Origin: Balneolaceae bacterium UBA7797
Lineage (GTDB): Bacteria; Bacteroidota; Rhodothermia; Balneolales; Balneolaceae
DNA: 64,000 bases
Direction: 5' to 3'
Assembly (NCBI GenBank): GCA_002480645.1
Contig: DLCN01000009.1
Location: 1-64,000, forward strand
The translations under genes were made by a program, and so were the position numbers. The notes below the pieces were generated by a model, which was not told the DNA's origin, made no database searches, and saw nothing but the letters and a program-made list of their open reading frames with translations. Positions 53,223 to 61,796 of the stretch are shown piece after piece (positions within the stretch are counted from its first letter, which is position 1; each line of letters opens with the position of its first letter).

Positions 53223-53570
53223 GTGATTGTAGATTTAACCCTTCTTAAGAATGTGGTCGGTGATGATCGGGAGATGCTACTCGATATGTTGGATCTTTTT
53301 GTTGAAGATATACCGGCTCAGGTTTCAAATATTACCACCTTTGCAGAGCAGAGGAAAGCCGTTGAACTAGGAACTGAGGCTCATAAATTGAAAGCCACGC
53401 TTCAATATGTTGGTTTTTTTGAAATGTTTGAAGTCATTAAACAACTGGAAATGCTTGGTAAAAGTGGGAATTACACAGATGAGATCACTGAATTGGTTTC
53501 CAAATTGAATGATCAGCTCCAGGAAGGACTTCCATTGTTAGAAGAAAAACGAAAGGAACTGGCGGGTTAA
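53223..53570 (+). CDS. Orphan histidine-phosphotransfer (Hpt) protein
   Basis: 115 residues, all helical, with the Hpt signature TEAHKLKATLQYVGFFEMFEVIKQLEMLGKSG; phospho-acceptor H54. The N-terminus (LLKNVVGDDREMLLDMLDLFVEDIPAQVSNI) is also typical. The start is GTG, with stops just upstream in frame. It has no kinase or regulator beside it, the nearest being the signalling operon 3.5 kb away (46155-49740), so it may serve that phosphorelay. Confidence 0.85.
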   Translation: MIVDLTLLKNVVGDDREMLLDMLDLFVEDIPAQVSNITTFAEQRKAVELGTEAHKLKATLQYVGFFEMFEVIKQLEMLGKSGNYTDEITELVSKLNDQLQEGLPLLEEKRKELAG

Positions 53571-53576
53571 GCATTC

Positions 53577-54017
53577 TCAGTTTATAGCCATTTGTATATG
53601 GTCGATCCCATCTACTTCGTAGATCTCCCCCTCTGCCTTAAAGCCGAATTGACCATAATATTTCAATAAAGCAGCCTGAGCTTCAATCCGAACTCCCATT
53701 TTGGGAAATTTGGTCTGGCAGTAATCTATCCCGGTTTTTATAAGGGTCGGACCTATATTACTACCACGATAGCTTTTATCTACGACAATTCGACCTAAGG
53801 CTGCTTCTTCAAATTTAACACCGGGCTCAAAAACCCGAAGATATCCGGCCAGATTTTGCTCATCATACAATGCAATATGAATGGCCTTATCATCAAAGCC
53901 ATCAATATCGGGATAAAGACATTGTTGTTCTAAAATGAACACCTCTTGTCTTAAGTAGAAGATGTCATGTAACTGACGGGGAGTGAGTTCATCGAAATTT
54001 GAGATTAACACATTCAT
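53577..54017 (-). CDS. GNAT acetyltransferase, ElaA family
   Basis: 146 residues with the ElaA pattern: YLRQEVFILEQQCLYPDIDGFDDKAIHI near the N-terminus and the acetyl-CoA loop LGRIVVDKSYRGSNIGPTLIKTGIDYC (motif A). The end (YYGQFGFKAEGEIYEVDGIDHIQM) is also characteristic. Its substrate is unknown. It converges with the Hpt gene, with 6 bp between stop codons. Confidence 0.88.
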   Translation of the reverse strand: MNVLISNFDELTPRQLHDIFYLRQEVFILEQQCLYPDIDGFDDKAIHIALYDEQNLAGYLRVFEPGVKFEEAALGRIVVDKSYRGSNIGPTLIKTGIDYCQTKFPKMGVRIEAQAALLKYYGQFGFKAEGEIYEVDGIDHIQMAIN

Positions 54018-54082
54018 CTTAAAAAGCTGGTAACAATTATTAAATCTTTGCGTAAGCCTGCTTCAGAAATTTAAATCAAACA

Positions 54083-54421
54083 ATGAATATTATGATTTGG
54101 GCCTGGCTTATAAATAGTGTCTCCGTTTACATCACCGCAAAAGTATTAAGTGGTGTGGAAATTAAGAATTTTTGGGCAGCCGTTTGGGTAGCTGCAGGTT
54201 TATCCATAGTAAATGTATTACTCAAACCAATATTAGTAATACTAACAATCCCATTTACCATTCTTACTTTTGGCCTATTCGTTTTTGTGATTAATGCCAT
54301 ACTCATAAAACTGGTAGACGAATTTATCGATGGGTTTAAAGTAAAGACTTTCGGATGGGCGATCGCATTTAGTTTTGTATTAACTATAATTAGTTCTGTA
54401 CTAATGCGTTTGTTTGGATAA
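54083..54421 (+). CDS. Small four-helix membrane protein (YvlD/phage holin 4 family)
   Basis: 112 residues, four membrane helices, with the family motif VNVLLKPILVILTIPFTILTFGLFVFVINAILIKLVDEFIDGF. Although named after a holin, chromosomal members such as YvlD are envelope proteins of unknown role and there is no phage context here. A terminator follows 35 bp after the stop. Confidence 0.88.
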   Translation: MNIMIWAWLINSVSVYITAKVLSGVEIKNFWAAVWVAAGLSIVNVLLKPILVILTIPFTILTFGLFVFVINAILIKLVDEFIDGFKVKTFGWAIAFSFVLTIISSVLMRLFG

Positions 54422-54456
54422 TGATATTGTATTAATGTTAGTTAGTGGATAGAATA

Positions 54457-54489
54457 AGGCTGACCCTGAATTAGGTCAGCCTTTTTTTT
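54457..54489 (+). terminator. Terminator between the holin-like gene and isocitrate dehydrogenase
   Basis: AGGCTGACC/GGTCAGCCT 9-bp stem with an 8-nt loop and eight T on the plus strand. A weaker T-rich side on minus may also serve the convergent gene. Confidence 0.88.
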
Positions 54490-54490
54490 A

Positions 54491-55498
54491 TCAAATATTA
54501 TCGCAAACGGCTTGGGTAAAGGTAGATGTAGTACCTTCGCCACCAATGTCGGGGGTACAATAGACCTTCCGTTCCACCAGTGTTTTGTAAACAGCTTTAC
54601 GAATATTTTCCGCAACCTGCATTTGGTCGATATGTTCAAGCATCATTAAAGAAGAGAATAATAATGCAAGAGGGTTGGCTTTATTTTGTCCGGCAATATC
54701 AGGAGCTGAACCATGAACAGCCTCGAACATTGCAGCATCATCACCAATATTTGCTGCACCAGTTACGCCAAGACCTCCAACAAGTCCCGATGCAAGGTCA
54801 GATAAAATGTCACCAAATAAATTGGTCGTTACAACTACATCAAATCTCTGTGGACGCATTACCATTTGCATGGCCATATTATCTACAATAAGATCTTCGA
54901 ATTCGATCTCGGGGAATGCTTTGGCCACTTCACGACCCACCTCCAGAAATAACCCGGTAGTGAATTTGAGGATATTTGCTTTATGCACCAGTGTTACCTT
55001 TTTACGATCGTGAGCTCGGGCATATTCAAAGGCAGAGGTAATGATTTTTTTACTGGCTTCTTCTGTAACCACCGCTATACTTTCTGCATGATTCTTCTCA
55101 TCCTCATCCACCCATTGTTCCTTGCCGATGTAAAGCCCCTGAGTGTTCTCACGGAAGATCACCATATTCACATTTTTAAAAGCGCTGTCGATGCTAGGCA
55201 GTGTCTGAGCAGGGCGGATGTTACTATAAAGATGGAATTTTTGACGTAATGCAACATTTACTGATCGAAACCCGGTGCCAACAGGAGTAGTGAGTGGACC
55301 CTTTAAGGCTACTCTATGCTCTTCAATCGCCTGAATGGTTTCTTCAGGAAGTGGATTTCCGGTTTCCTCATAGGCAGATAATCCGGCGGAACACTCCACC
55401 CAATCAATTTTGGCTTCCGCTTTTTCAAGAATGGTTACTACCGAATTAGTGATTTCTTTGCCAATACCGTCTCCAGGTATCAATACAACTTTTTTCAT
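54491..55498 (-). CDS. Isocitrate/isopropylmalate dehydrogenase family, probably NAD-dependent isocitrate dehydrogenase
   Basis: 335 residues. The N-terminus (VVLIPGDGIGKEIT), substrate loop (LKGPLTTPVGTGFRSVNVALRQKFHLYSNIRP), FRENTQGLYIG, the YxK-type helix around VTLVHKANILKFT and the metal-binding VVTTNLFGDILSDLASGLVGGLG are clear. The TPVGTGFRSVNVALR loop fits isocitrate better than isopropylmalate, and the short length fits the NAD-dependent IDH3-like group. No leu genes are nearby. It oxidises isocitrate to 2-oxoglutarate. Confidence 0.85.
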   Translation of the reverse strand: MKKVVLIPGDGIGKEITNSVVTILEKAEAKIDWVECSAGLSAYEETGNPLPEETIQAIEEHRVALKGPLTTPVGTGFRSVNVALRQKFHLYSNIRPAQTLPSIDSAFKNVNMVIFRENTQGLYIGKEQWVDEDEKNHAESIAVVTEEASKKIITSAFEYARAHDRKKVTLVHKANILKFTTGLFLEVGREVAKAFPEIEFEDLIVDNMAMQMVMRPQRFDVVVTTNLFGDILSDLASGLVGGLGVTGAANIGDDAAMFEAVHGSAPDIAGQNKANPLALLFSSLMMLEHIDQMQVAENIRKAVYKTLVERKVYCTPDIGGEGTTSTFTQAVCDNI

Positions 55499-55646
55499 GA
55501 CTACAATTACAATTAGTTAGATCTGAATTTGATAACAATATAAGCATTTAAGTAAGGCTCATTGTTTAAGAATTATGAATTATTCTATCAAATCCATTAA
55601 ATGGAATCATTTTGATAGATCTGGCATTTACCGAGCAAAAAATACC

Positions 55647-57071
55647 ATGAAAAAGATCCTTGTTTGGTTTCGCAACGACCTGAGAATTTCTGATAATGAA
55701 GTGCTTTACACCGCTTCAATGGAAGGAGAAGTGCTGCCGGTGTACATTTTTGATCCGCGTGATTTTGGTAAAACAACATTCGGGTTTGATAAAACAGGAC
55801 CGTACAGAGCAAAATTTCTGATCGATTCGGTTCAGGATCTCAGTAACAATCTTAAGGATTTAGAAGCAGAACTTTTAACCGTTGTAGGTAAACCTGAATT
55901 ACTTTTACCTGAACTGGTTAAGACCTATCACATTGATGAACTCTATGTTAACCGGGAGGTAACCATTAATGAGATTCAGATTGAAGGAAAGGTGGAAGAA
56001 GCACTTACCATACCAGTAAGAAAGTTTTGGGGGAGTACTCTTTTCCATATCGATGATCTTCCCTTTGATGATATAAATGATATTCCGGATGTGTTTACCA
56101 ATTTTCGTAAGAAATGTGAAAAATACTCAGAAATTAGAAGATCTTATCCAAAGCCGGATACACTAAACTCCATCAAACCGCATCAGGTAAAAGAACCTGA
56201 CCTGAACGCTCTCGTACCTGAGATGAAAGCTCCGTCTGAAAAGTCAGTGATATCATTTAAAGGAGGTGAAAGCAATGGGTTGAAAAGACTAAAAGAATAT
56301 ATTTGGGAGAAGGATCTGCTGAAATCGTATAAAAAAACCCGTAATGGTTTGCTGGGAGGAGATTATTCCACCAAGTTTTCAGCCTGGCTGGCTAATGGGT
56401 CAGTATCGCCCAGAACGATCTATGAGGAAGTAAAAAGATATGAGGATGAGCGGGTTAACAATCAATCGACCTATTGGTTGATTTTTGAATTGATCTGGAG
56501 AGATTATTTCCGGTTTTCTGCGTTTAAATATGGGAGTGATATATTTAAAGCCGGAGGAATTCAAAAGAAAGACAGGAGCTGGGATGTAAATGAAGAGTTA
56601 TTCCATGCCTGGGCCAGCGGTAAGACCGGAATTCCATTTATTGATGCCAATATGAGAGAGTTAAATGAAACCGGATTTATGAGTAATCGAGGAAGGCAGA
56701 ATGTTGCGAGTTTTCTGGCTCAGAATCTCAATATTGACTGGAGGATGGGGGCAGAATATTTCGAACAGATGCTGATCGATTATGATCCGGCATCTAATTA
56801 TGGGAATTGGGCTTATAATGCAACAGTTGGACATGACCCCAGAAATCGTTATTTCAATATATTGAATCAGGCCGAGCGCTACGACAAGGATGGTTCATAC
56901 ACAAAATATTGGCTGGATGAACTAAAACACCTGCCAAATGAGTTTATACATGAACCAAATCGGATAGAAAGCGAACAAATAGAGAATAGCGGAATAGAAC
57001 ATAAAATAGATTATCCGAGTCCGATAATAAATCTGGAGGTAAGTTATGAGCAAATCAAAAGCAGAGAATAA
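55647..57071 (+). CDS. Cryptochrome DASH / photolyase family flavoprotein
   Basis: The ATG at 55647 gives the usual start MKKILVWFRNDLRISDNEVLY (474 residues); the longer frame to 55575 adds 24 atypical residues. The N-terminal photolyase domain is followed by the FAD-binding domain with STYWLIFELIWRDYFRFSAFKYG, GRQNVASFLAQNLNIDWRMGAEYFEQMLIDYDPASNYGNWAYNATVGHDPRNRYFN and a DASH-type C-terminus (GSYTKYWLDELKHLP). It probably repairs CPDs in single-stranded DNA or senses blue light. It overlaps the next ORF and is followed by a DUF2256 gene. Confidence 0.92.
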   Translation: MKKILVWFRNDLRISDNEVLYTASMEGEVLPVYIFDPRDFGKTTFGFDKTGPYRAKFLIDSVQDLSNNLKDLEAELLTVVGKPELLLPELVKTYHIDELYVNREVTINEIQIEGKVEEALTIPVRKFWGSTLFHIDDLPFDDINDIPDVFTNFRKKCEKYSEIRRSYPKPDTLNSIKPHQVKEPDLNALVPEMKAPSEKSVISFKGGESNGLKRLKEYIWEKDLLKSYKKTRNGLLGGDYSTKFSAWLANGSVSPRTIYEEVKRYEDERVNNQSTYWLIFELIWRDYFRFSAFKYGSDIFKAGGIQKKDRSWDVNEELFHAWASGKTGIPFIDANMRELNETGFMSNRGRQNVASFLAQNLNIDWRMGAEYFEQMLIDYDPASNYGNWAYNATVGHDPRNRYFNILNQAERYDKDGSYTKYWLDELKHLPNEFIHEPNRIESEQIENSGIEHKIDYPSPIINLEVSYEQIKSRE

Positions 57072-57294
57072 TGCAAACATTATCCGTTTGCCGAATAGCA
57101 GAACAACGTCTAATCGATTAACATCAGAGATAACCCGAAGTCTTTTTTCCGATACCTGGCGAAATTATCTCGACGAAGTATACATGGTTGCCATGAAGAT
57201 CAATAAAAAGGGGATCATGAAGATCACTCCGGATCCGAAATCTGAAGGTACCACTGACAACAGTACACATTCTCTTTATACATCAGGGGAATAA
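57046..57294 (+). CDS. Hypothetical 82-residue protein overlapping the cryptochrome gene
   Basis: Opens with ATG after GGAGGTAAGTT, a strong Shine-Dalgarno inside the cryptochrome gene, and overlaps that gene by 26 nt. The protein is polar, with a central stretch (LFSDTWRNYLDEVYMVAMKINKKGIMKI) likely to form helix and strand, and Ser/Thr-rich ends. I recognise no family. The ribosome site and position between two linked genes support a real coupled gene. Confidence 0.65.
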   Translation: MSKSKAENNANIIRLPNSRTTSNRLTSEITRSLFSDTWRNYLDEVYMVAMKINKKGIMKITPDPKSEGTTDNSTHSLYTSGE

Positions 57295-57310
57295 ATCGGG
57301 GTAGCCGACT

Positions 57311-57463
57311 ATGGCCCGAATGAGAAAGAAATCTGAACTACCTTCGAAGGTCTGTCCGGTATGTGAACGCCCGTTTAGCTGGAGAAAAAAGTGGGAAAGA
57401 GATTGGGACAGGGTAAAATACTGCAGCGAACGATGTCGCAGAGAGGCTAAGTCAAAATCGTAA
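57311..57463 (+). CDS. DUF2256 zinc-ribbon protein
   Basis: A 50-residue protein with the DUF2256 signature: two CPVC/YCSERC pairs (C15, C18, C38, C42) around RPFSWRKKWERDW, presumably binding one zinc ion. It ends in a basic tail. DUF2256 genes are often found next to cryptochromes/photolyases, as here (17 bp after the preceding ORF). Its function is unknown. Its 3' end overlaps the convergent SDR gene by 12 nt. Confidence 0.9.
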   Translation: MARMRKKSELPSKVCPVCERPFSWRKKWERDWDRVKYCSERCRREAKSKS

Positions 57464-58177
57464 GCGGTCCCAGACAAATTGAGGAACCAGCTTTGCCACC
57501 CAGGCAAGAAGTCTCCATCGTTTTGTGATGTACACATGATTTCTGCGCTTATCGATAGCCTTGATCATCTGTTTAACAGCCTTTTCTGTGGTTGCCAACC
57601 AGATCATTCCACGATTTTTCCGGGTCATTTCTGATTCTACCCAACCTGGTCTGATATCCGTAATAGCGATATCCAGATCCAGACGGTGTATTTTTTGCCG
57701 GAACCCTGTCATATAGTTTGAAATAAAATGCTTTGATGCAGTGTATGCAGAGGCACGACCTGAGGCGAGCAGGGATGCGATTGATGACATTCCAACGATG
57801 TGGCCATGACCTTGTTCTTTAAAATAGTCGAACGCGAAGTGCATACCGTGTGCAAAAGCCATCACATTTACATTAATAGTTTGCTTATCAGATCGCCAGG
57901 GCATTAGCACACTGTCTCTGCCAACACCCGCATTTAGTATCATGATATCCAAGCCCCCCATCTGGTCGATGAGCATTGAATAAACACGCTCTGCTTCTTC
58001 GAATTGGGTAACATCTAATTCCTGTATATAAGCATTTTCACCAATCTGTGCTTTTAGCTCTTCCAGTCGGTCCAGTCTTCTTCCTACTAAGCTTACAAGA
58101 TCTCCACGTTGTGCAAATTGTATTGCCAGTTCTTTCCCAATGCCTGAAGTAGCACCGGTAATCAGGATCTTTTTCAT
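57452..58177 (-). CDS. Short-chain dehydrogenase/reductase
   Basis: 241-residue classical SDR: TGATSGIGKELA cofactor loop (~7-18), NAGVGR (~84-89), catalytic Ser in GMSSIASL and YTASK (Y~150, K~154), then DIRPGWVESEM. The RR in VGRRLDR may favour NADP. The C-terminus (WRLLAWVAKLVPQFVWDRLRF) is hydrophobic, suggesting peripheral membrane association. It overlaps the TolC-like gene by 4 nt, so it belongs to the DUF4956-HlyD-TolC operon, as its last gene. Confidence 0.9.
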   Translation of the reverse strand: MKKILITGATSGIGKELAIQFAQRGDLVSLVGRRLDRLEELKAQIGENAYIQELDVTQFEEAERVYSMLIDQMGGLDIMILNAGVGRDSVLMPWRSDKQTINVNVMAFAHGMHFAFDYFKEQGHGHIVGMSSIASLLASGRASAYTASKHFISNYMTGFRQKIHRLDLDIAITDIRPGWVESEMTRKNRGMIWLATTEKAVKQMIKAIDKRRNHVYITKRWRLLAWVAKLVPQFVWDRLRF

Positions 58178-59400
58178 TGAATTTGTTCGAGCGATTTTGA
58201 CAGGTAGTTAACTAGTGGTTGCTTATTTGGGGCATCAAAAGTAAAAAGAAAATCAATGAATTGGTCAATTACCCGATATTTGGCATCGATCAGGCGCTCA
58301 TTTAATTTAGAAATAGCGATCTCTAGTTTGATCAAAGTGATTGGGTCGTAATCTTCCGACTGCATCAACGTTTGGCGTAACTCTTGTAATCCCAATGTTT
58401 CAACTTCATCCTGAAGCCGTTGAAAATGGGAGATAGTACTTTTTAAATATTCAAAATCGATGAGTTTCGCTACAGAATCTCTGCTTTGTTGTTGAGCAAG
58501 ATCACTTTTTAGTTCCAGTTCATCAAGCGTACGCTCAGCGATCTGAGGTTTATTCTTCTTGAAGATGGGGATCGTTATTCCGGCAGAAAATCCAAATTCT
58601 GAATCCCGGTTTGTAAAGGGGAAGTATTCACCTTGAATGAATCCAATATCGAAATCTGCTTTCTCTTTGCGGGTTTCCTGTCGGGCAACTTCCTGTTGGG
58701 CCAAAATGTATTTGTATTCTGTAGATGGAAGTGACACCTGAGCGATGTGATTACTTATACTATCGATTTGAGCTATCTCAATCAATGAGAAGCCATCCCA
58801 GTTGTACTCCGAATTTCCGAGTATCGAAGAGATCTCGAGCTGGTTTTTGGTAAAGGAGAGTCTCAGATCGTCCATCTGCTCGATCTCATTTACTACATCC
58901 AGTTTGGCATCTACGAAATCTTTGGGATCGAATAATCCACTTTCAGGATTTTGTTGAAAAATATCAGCGAGCTTTCTATTCAGTTCCAGTTGTTGATTCG
59001 AATAGAAAAGGGATTCCTTAAGATACAAAAAGCGAAGGGTTTGCTCGTAACGGGATACAAGTGCATCTTTAAACTCGATCGATTGTCGGGCTGTCAACTC
59101 TTTTCGGGTAGCATTGAACAATGCATTATTTCTACGTACAAGCCAAGGATTAGAAGGTCGAAGCCTAAAGGCATATTGTACATCTTCATAGATCAATTCA
59201 TCATTTCCAATTCTGAGTTCCACTTCATCGATCCATGGAATTCGGTAGTTCCTGCCTTTGATAAAGCTGATCTGATTATCGTATCCGGTAACATCCGAAT
59301 CTTCAAAAGCCGTAAGCAGAAAATCGGATACCGTGACCTGTGCGCTTGCAATATTGAAACATGCCCCGGTTATAAAGAAGAGAAGGACTGCTCTGATCAT
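58174..59400 (-). CDS. TolC-family outer-membrane efflux protein
   Basis: 408 residues with a signal peptide (~1-20, ending ASA), then long alternating helices (e.g. ESLFYSNQQLELNRKLADIFQ; AERTLDELELKSDLAQQQSRDSVAKLIDFEY) around short beta segments such as FGFSAGITIPIF, the usual TolC duplicated coil-and-strand layout. It should form the trimeric outer-membrane channel for the adjacent HlyD-like protein, whose gene it overlaps by 4 nt. Confidence 0.8.
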   Translation of the reverse strand: MIRAVLLFFITGACFNIASAQVTVSDFLLTAFEDSDVTGYDNQISFIKGRNYRIPWIDEVELRIGNDELIYEDVQYAFRLRPSNPWLVRRNNALFNATRKELTARQSIEFKDALVSRYEQTLRFLYLKESLFYSNQQLELNRKLADIFQQNPESGLFDPKDFVDAKLDVVNEIEQMDDLRLSFTKNQLEISSILGNSEYNWDGFSLIEIAQIDSISNHIAQVSLPSTEYKYILAQQEVARQETRKEKADFDIGFIQGEYFPFTNRDSEFGFSAGITIPIFKKNKPQIAERTLDELELKSDLAQQQSRDSVAKLIDFEYLKSTISHFQRLQDEVETLGLQELRQTLMQSEDYDPITLIKLEIAISKLNERLIDAKYRVIDQFIDFLFTFDAPNKQPLVNYLSKSLEQIQ

Positions 59401-60380
59401 TTTACGATGATCTTTTCACCAACTGGAAGTGGATTGCTTTCAGGGATCTCCAGAAAAACTTCTAATCCAAAAGCTTTTACAGCAGTAGATTTTTGTAGGA
59501 TGTCAGGGAGTTCGACCACAGAGCCAAATCCAATGATTTTTGCGGTGGTTGTTAATTCTTTATGTTCCAGGGAACTGATGATCACTTCTTCACCAAGTTT
59601 TTTATCCCGTTCTTTTTTACCTACTAAATATCCAACTACCGAGGTGGGGTGTTCAGGGTTTATGGAAACTAACGAGGAAAACGCCTCAACCTGCTCACCG
59701 GCCTTTATATACACGTTTTCGATCACACCGGGAAACGAAGCATAGCGGTTCAGGTTATTCTTTTCTCTGAGTTTCCAGTCCAGCTCTTGCTGTGCCAGAT
59801 CAATTACAGCCTTTTCCTGAGCCAGATCAAATTCATATTCCTGTTTGGTATCTAATACTTTTATGTCGATCTCATCTATTCGTTGTTCTGCTTTTTGACG
59901 AATTGAAATCAGTTCCAGTTGTAAAGCAGTTAATGAATCTTCAACATTGATGTTCTGATTGAGTTGAGCAGTAAGTCTGCGATTCAGATCGATCTTATTC
60001 TGAATTGCAGCCAGTTCATGATCTCTGTCGGTCTTTATCATGGTTCTTTCAGCCTCATACAAAGCCAATTTCGAACTCAATAATTTATTCCGTTCTTCGA
60101 TCTTGGATTGTGCCTGCTCGATCTCCTTATGCAGCTTTTCAATTTCCAGATCTAATTCGCTGCTACTTAATTGCACCAGCAGATCGCCCGGTTGTACAGC
60201 CTGACCGGGAACCACATATACATCTTCTACATAGGCGGCCCGCTCGATATTTATTTTGTATTCCCGGGCGTAAGTGATCCCCAGAAAAGATTTGCTGCCT
60301 TTAAAAAATTTAGTGTTGATGGCCATTAGTGAGGCAAACATCAAAAATATAAGAACGTAGAAAGAGTTTATTTTTTTCAT
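59397..60380 (-). CDS. HlyD-like periplasmic adaptor (membrane fusion protein)
   Basis: I start at the ATG at 60380, which follows AGAGGTG at good spacing; a GTG two codons earlier is possible. A membrane helix (~8-25) is followed by a split lipoyl/biotinyl-like domain (YVEDVYVVPGQAVQPGDLLVQLSSSELD and ASFPGVIENVYIKAGEQVEAFSSLVSI) with a long coiled-coil hairpin between (~75-205), then a beta-barrel region. The adaptor would bridge the inner membrane to the TolC-like channel. No ABC, RND or MFS pump gene accompanies it; DUF4956 is upstream instead. Confidence 0.87.
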   Translation of the reverse strand: MKKINSFYVLIFLMFASLMAINTKFFKGSKSFLGITYAREYKINIERAAYVEDVYVVPGQAVQPGDLLVQLSSSELDLEIEKLHKEIEQAQSKIEERNKLLSSKLALYEAERTMIKTDRDHELAAIQNKIDLNRRLTAQLNQNINVEDSLTALQLELISIRQKAEQRIDEIDIKVLDTKQEYEFDLAQEKAVIDLAQQELDWKLREKNNLNRYASFPGVIENVYIKAGEQVEAFSSLVSINPEHPTSVVGYLVGKKERDKKLGEEVIISSLEHKELTTTAKIIGFGSVVELPDILQKSTAVKAFGLEVFLEIPESNPLPVGEKIIVK

Positions 60381-60388
60381 GATCACCT

Positions 60389-61066
60389 CTAGTTGTTCTC
60401 AACCATATCTTTATAGGTGATGCGAACCCGGGTTACATTTTCAAGCGATCGGAGTTCTTTTACAAACTCATCGTTATCTGCACCAAGTTTAAACTCGATG
60501 AAGTATTCGTATTCAAAGCGGCCGTTATTTCTTGCTTCGATCTGCACATCGGTATAATCGGAACAAAACCGGTCAAGGATGGAAAGGACCTGACTCAGAT
60601 TTTCACCATTCTGCAGTCGAAATTGTAATCGGCCTCGTTGTCCGACTTTTGTGCTGAATGGTGAGAAATGCAAAACCAGTGCCATAGTGCAAAAAAGAAG
60701 GGTTCCTACAAATGCGATGGTATATCCGAAAACCCCGATTGCGAGTCCGACGCTCAGAGATGCAAAAAGAAAGATGATATTTCTGGCATCCTGAATTCTT
60801 GTTCTGAACCGAATGATAGCTAATGCACCAAAAGCACCTAATCCACGGGCGAGGCTATCACCAATTGCCATCATAACCATGGCTCCTACGATCGATCCCA
60901 AAGCCATTGCCTGAAAAAAGTTTTTAGGATACTGATGACCACTAAAGGTGATCTTATGAGTAATGGCAATGAGAGACGAAAGTACGAAAGCCCAGACCAA
61001 TGAATAACTTACATTGAGTAACGTTGGGTAATCGTAAACCGGTTGGTCCGGAAAAAGTTCAAACAT
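60389..61066 (-). CDS. DUF4956 membrane protein
   Basis: 225 residues: about four membrane helices (~22-135) containing the family motif GDSLARGLGAFGALAIIRFRTRIQDARNIIFLFASLSVGLAIG, then a cytoplasmic alpha/beta domain resembling ACT/MgtC C-terminal domains (RLQFRLQNGENLSQVLSILDRF...VTRVRITYK). DUF4956 proteins are often near polyphosphate (VTC-like) genes; none is present here. It is the first gene of a four-gene operon and lies where the inner-membrane component of a tripartite exporter would be expected. Confidence 0.87.
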   Translation of the reverse strand: MFELFPDQPVYDYPTLLNVSYSLVWAFVLSSLIAITHKITFSGHQYPKNFFQAMALGSIVGAMVMMAIGDSLARGLGAFGALAIIRFRTRIQDARNIIFLFASLSVGLAIGVFGYTIAFVGTLLFCTMALVLHFSPFSTKVGQRGRLQFRLQNGENLSQVLSILDRFCSDYTDVQIEARNNGRFEYEYFIEFKLGADNDEFVKELRSLENVTRVRITYKDMVENN

Positions 61067-61156
61067 GGCAGAGAGGTAATCCCCGGTTAGGTGCTGATCA
61101 TTATAGTTGGGTTGAGTATAAAACTCTGCGGTAACTTTAAGAAACCTATTTTATTG

Positions 61157-61705
61157 TCAGATCTTTTGCAGAGCAGGCACATTTTGTTTTGCCAGCTCAA
61201 AACTGCCAAACAGTGCCCCGGCATATACAAGGTCTCCCAATACAGTATTATGGAAGAACGGAATAGCCATGTCGTAACATAAAATCAAACCGGAGAATGT
61301 AAGCGGATAATCAGGGTCGCTTAGCCAAACACCAAAGTTAGAAACGATAAAAAAGATGAGAGAAGCAGACAGTGCTCCACCAATTACACGGGTTACATTA
61401 ACTTTTTTCATGATGAAGAATCCCGCAATAACGATGAGCATCATTGCGCCATAGGTCCAGCCGAAACCGGGAGTGAATAACGTGAATGAACTGTAATAAC
61501 CTGAATACAGAATGTTATTGATGAGCAGATCGCTGATAAATAAACCCAAAATTGGAAGTAAGAAGGCAAATTTCTTGTCGGTGAAATAGGCTGCGCCAAA
61601 GATCGACATTGCTCCGATGGGTGCAAAATTATAAGGGTGAGGAATTAAACGGGAAATTGCTGCTGCCAGAATTAAACCTGAAAGAAAGAGAAAACGCTTG
61701 TTCAT
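61157..61705 (-). CDS. DUF6580-like integral membrane protein
   Basis: 182 residues, about five to six helices, starting ISRLIPHPYNFAPIGAMSIFGAAYF, typical of a family of small membrane proteins of unknown function that resemble ECF-transporter S components. The later segment SDPDYPLTFSGLILCYDMAIPFFHNTVLGDLVYAGALFG is also characteristic. No ECF energising genes are near. Assignment by motif memory only. Confidence 0.75.
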   Translation of the reverse strand: MNKRFLFLSGLILAAAISRLIPHPYNFAPIGAMSIFGAAYFTDKKFAFLLPILGLFISDLLINNILYSGYYSSFTLFTPGFGWTYGAMMLIVIAGFFIMKKVNVTRVIGGALSASLIFFIVSNFGVWLSDPDYPLTFSGLILCYDMAIPFFHNTVLGDLVYAGALFGSFELAKQNVPALQKI

Positions 61706-61744
61706 TGGTAGTCGTGAATTTTTAATTGGTCAGTTAAAATAAAA

Positions 61745-61774
61745 AAAGCATCGCCTCAAATGAAACGATGCTTT
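61745..61774 (-). terminator. Rho-independent terminator after yceI-like gene
   Basis: AAAGCATCG/CGATGCTTT 9-bp stem followed on the minus strand by a T7 run. Confidence 0.88.
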
Positions 61775-61796
61775 GTAAAGATTGTACGAAGTTGAC

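Noticed and set aside
54083..54421. Holin-like gene as evidence of prophage
   Set aside because: No other phage genes are present and chromosomal homologues of this family are common.
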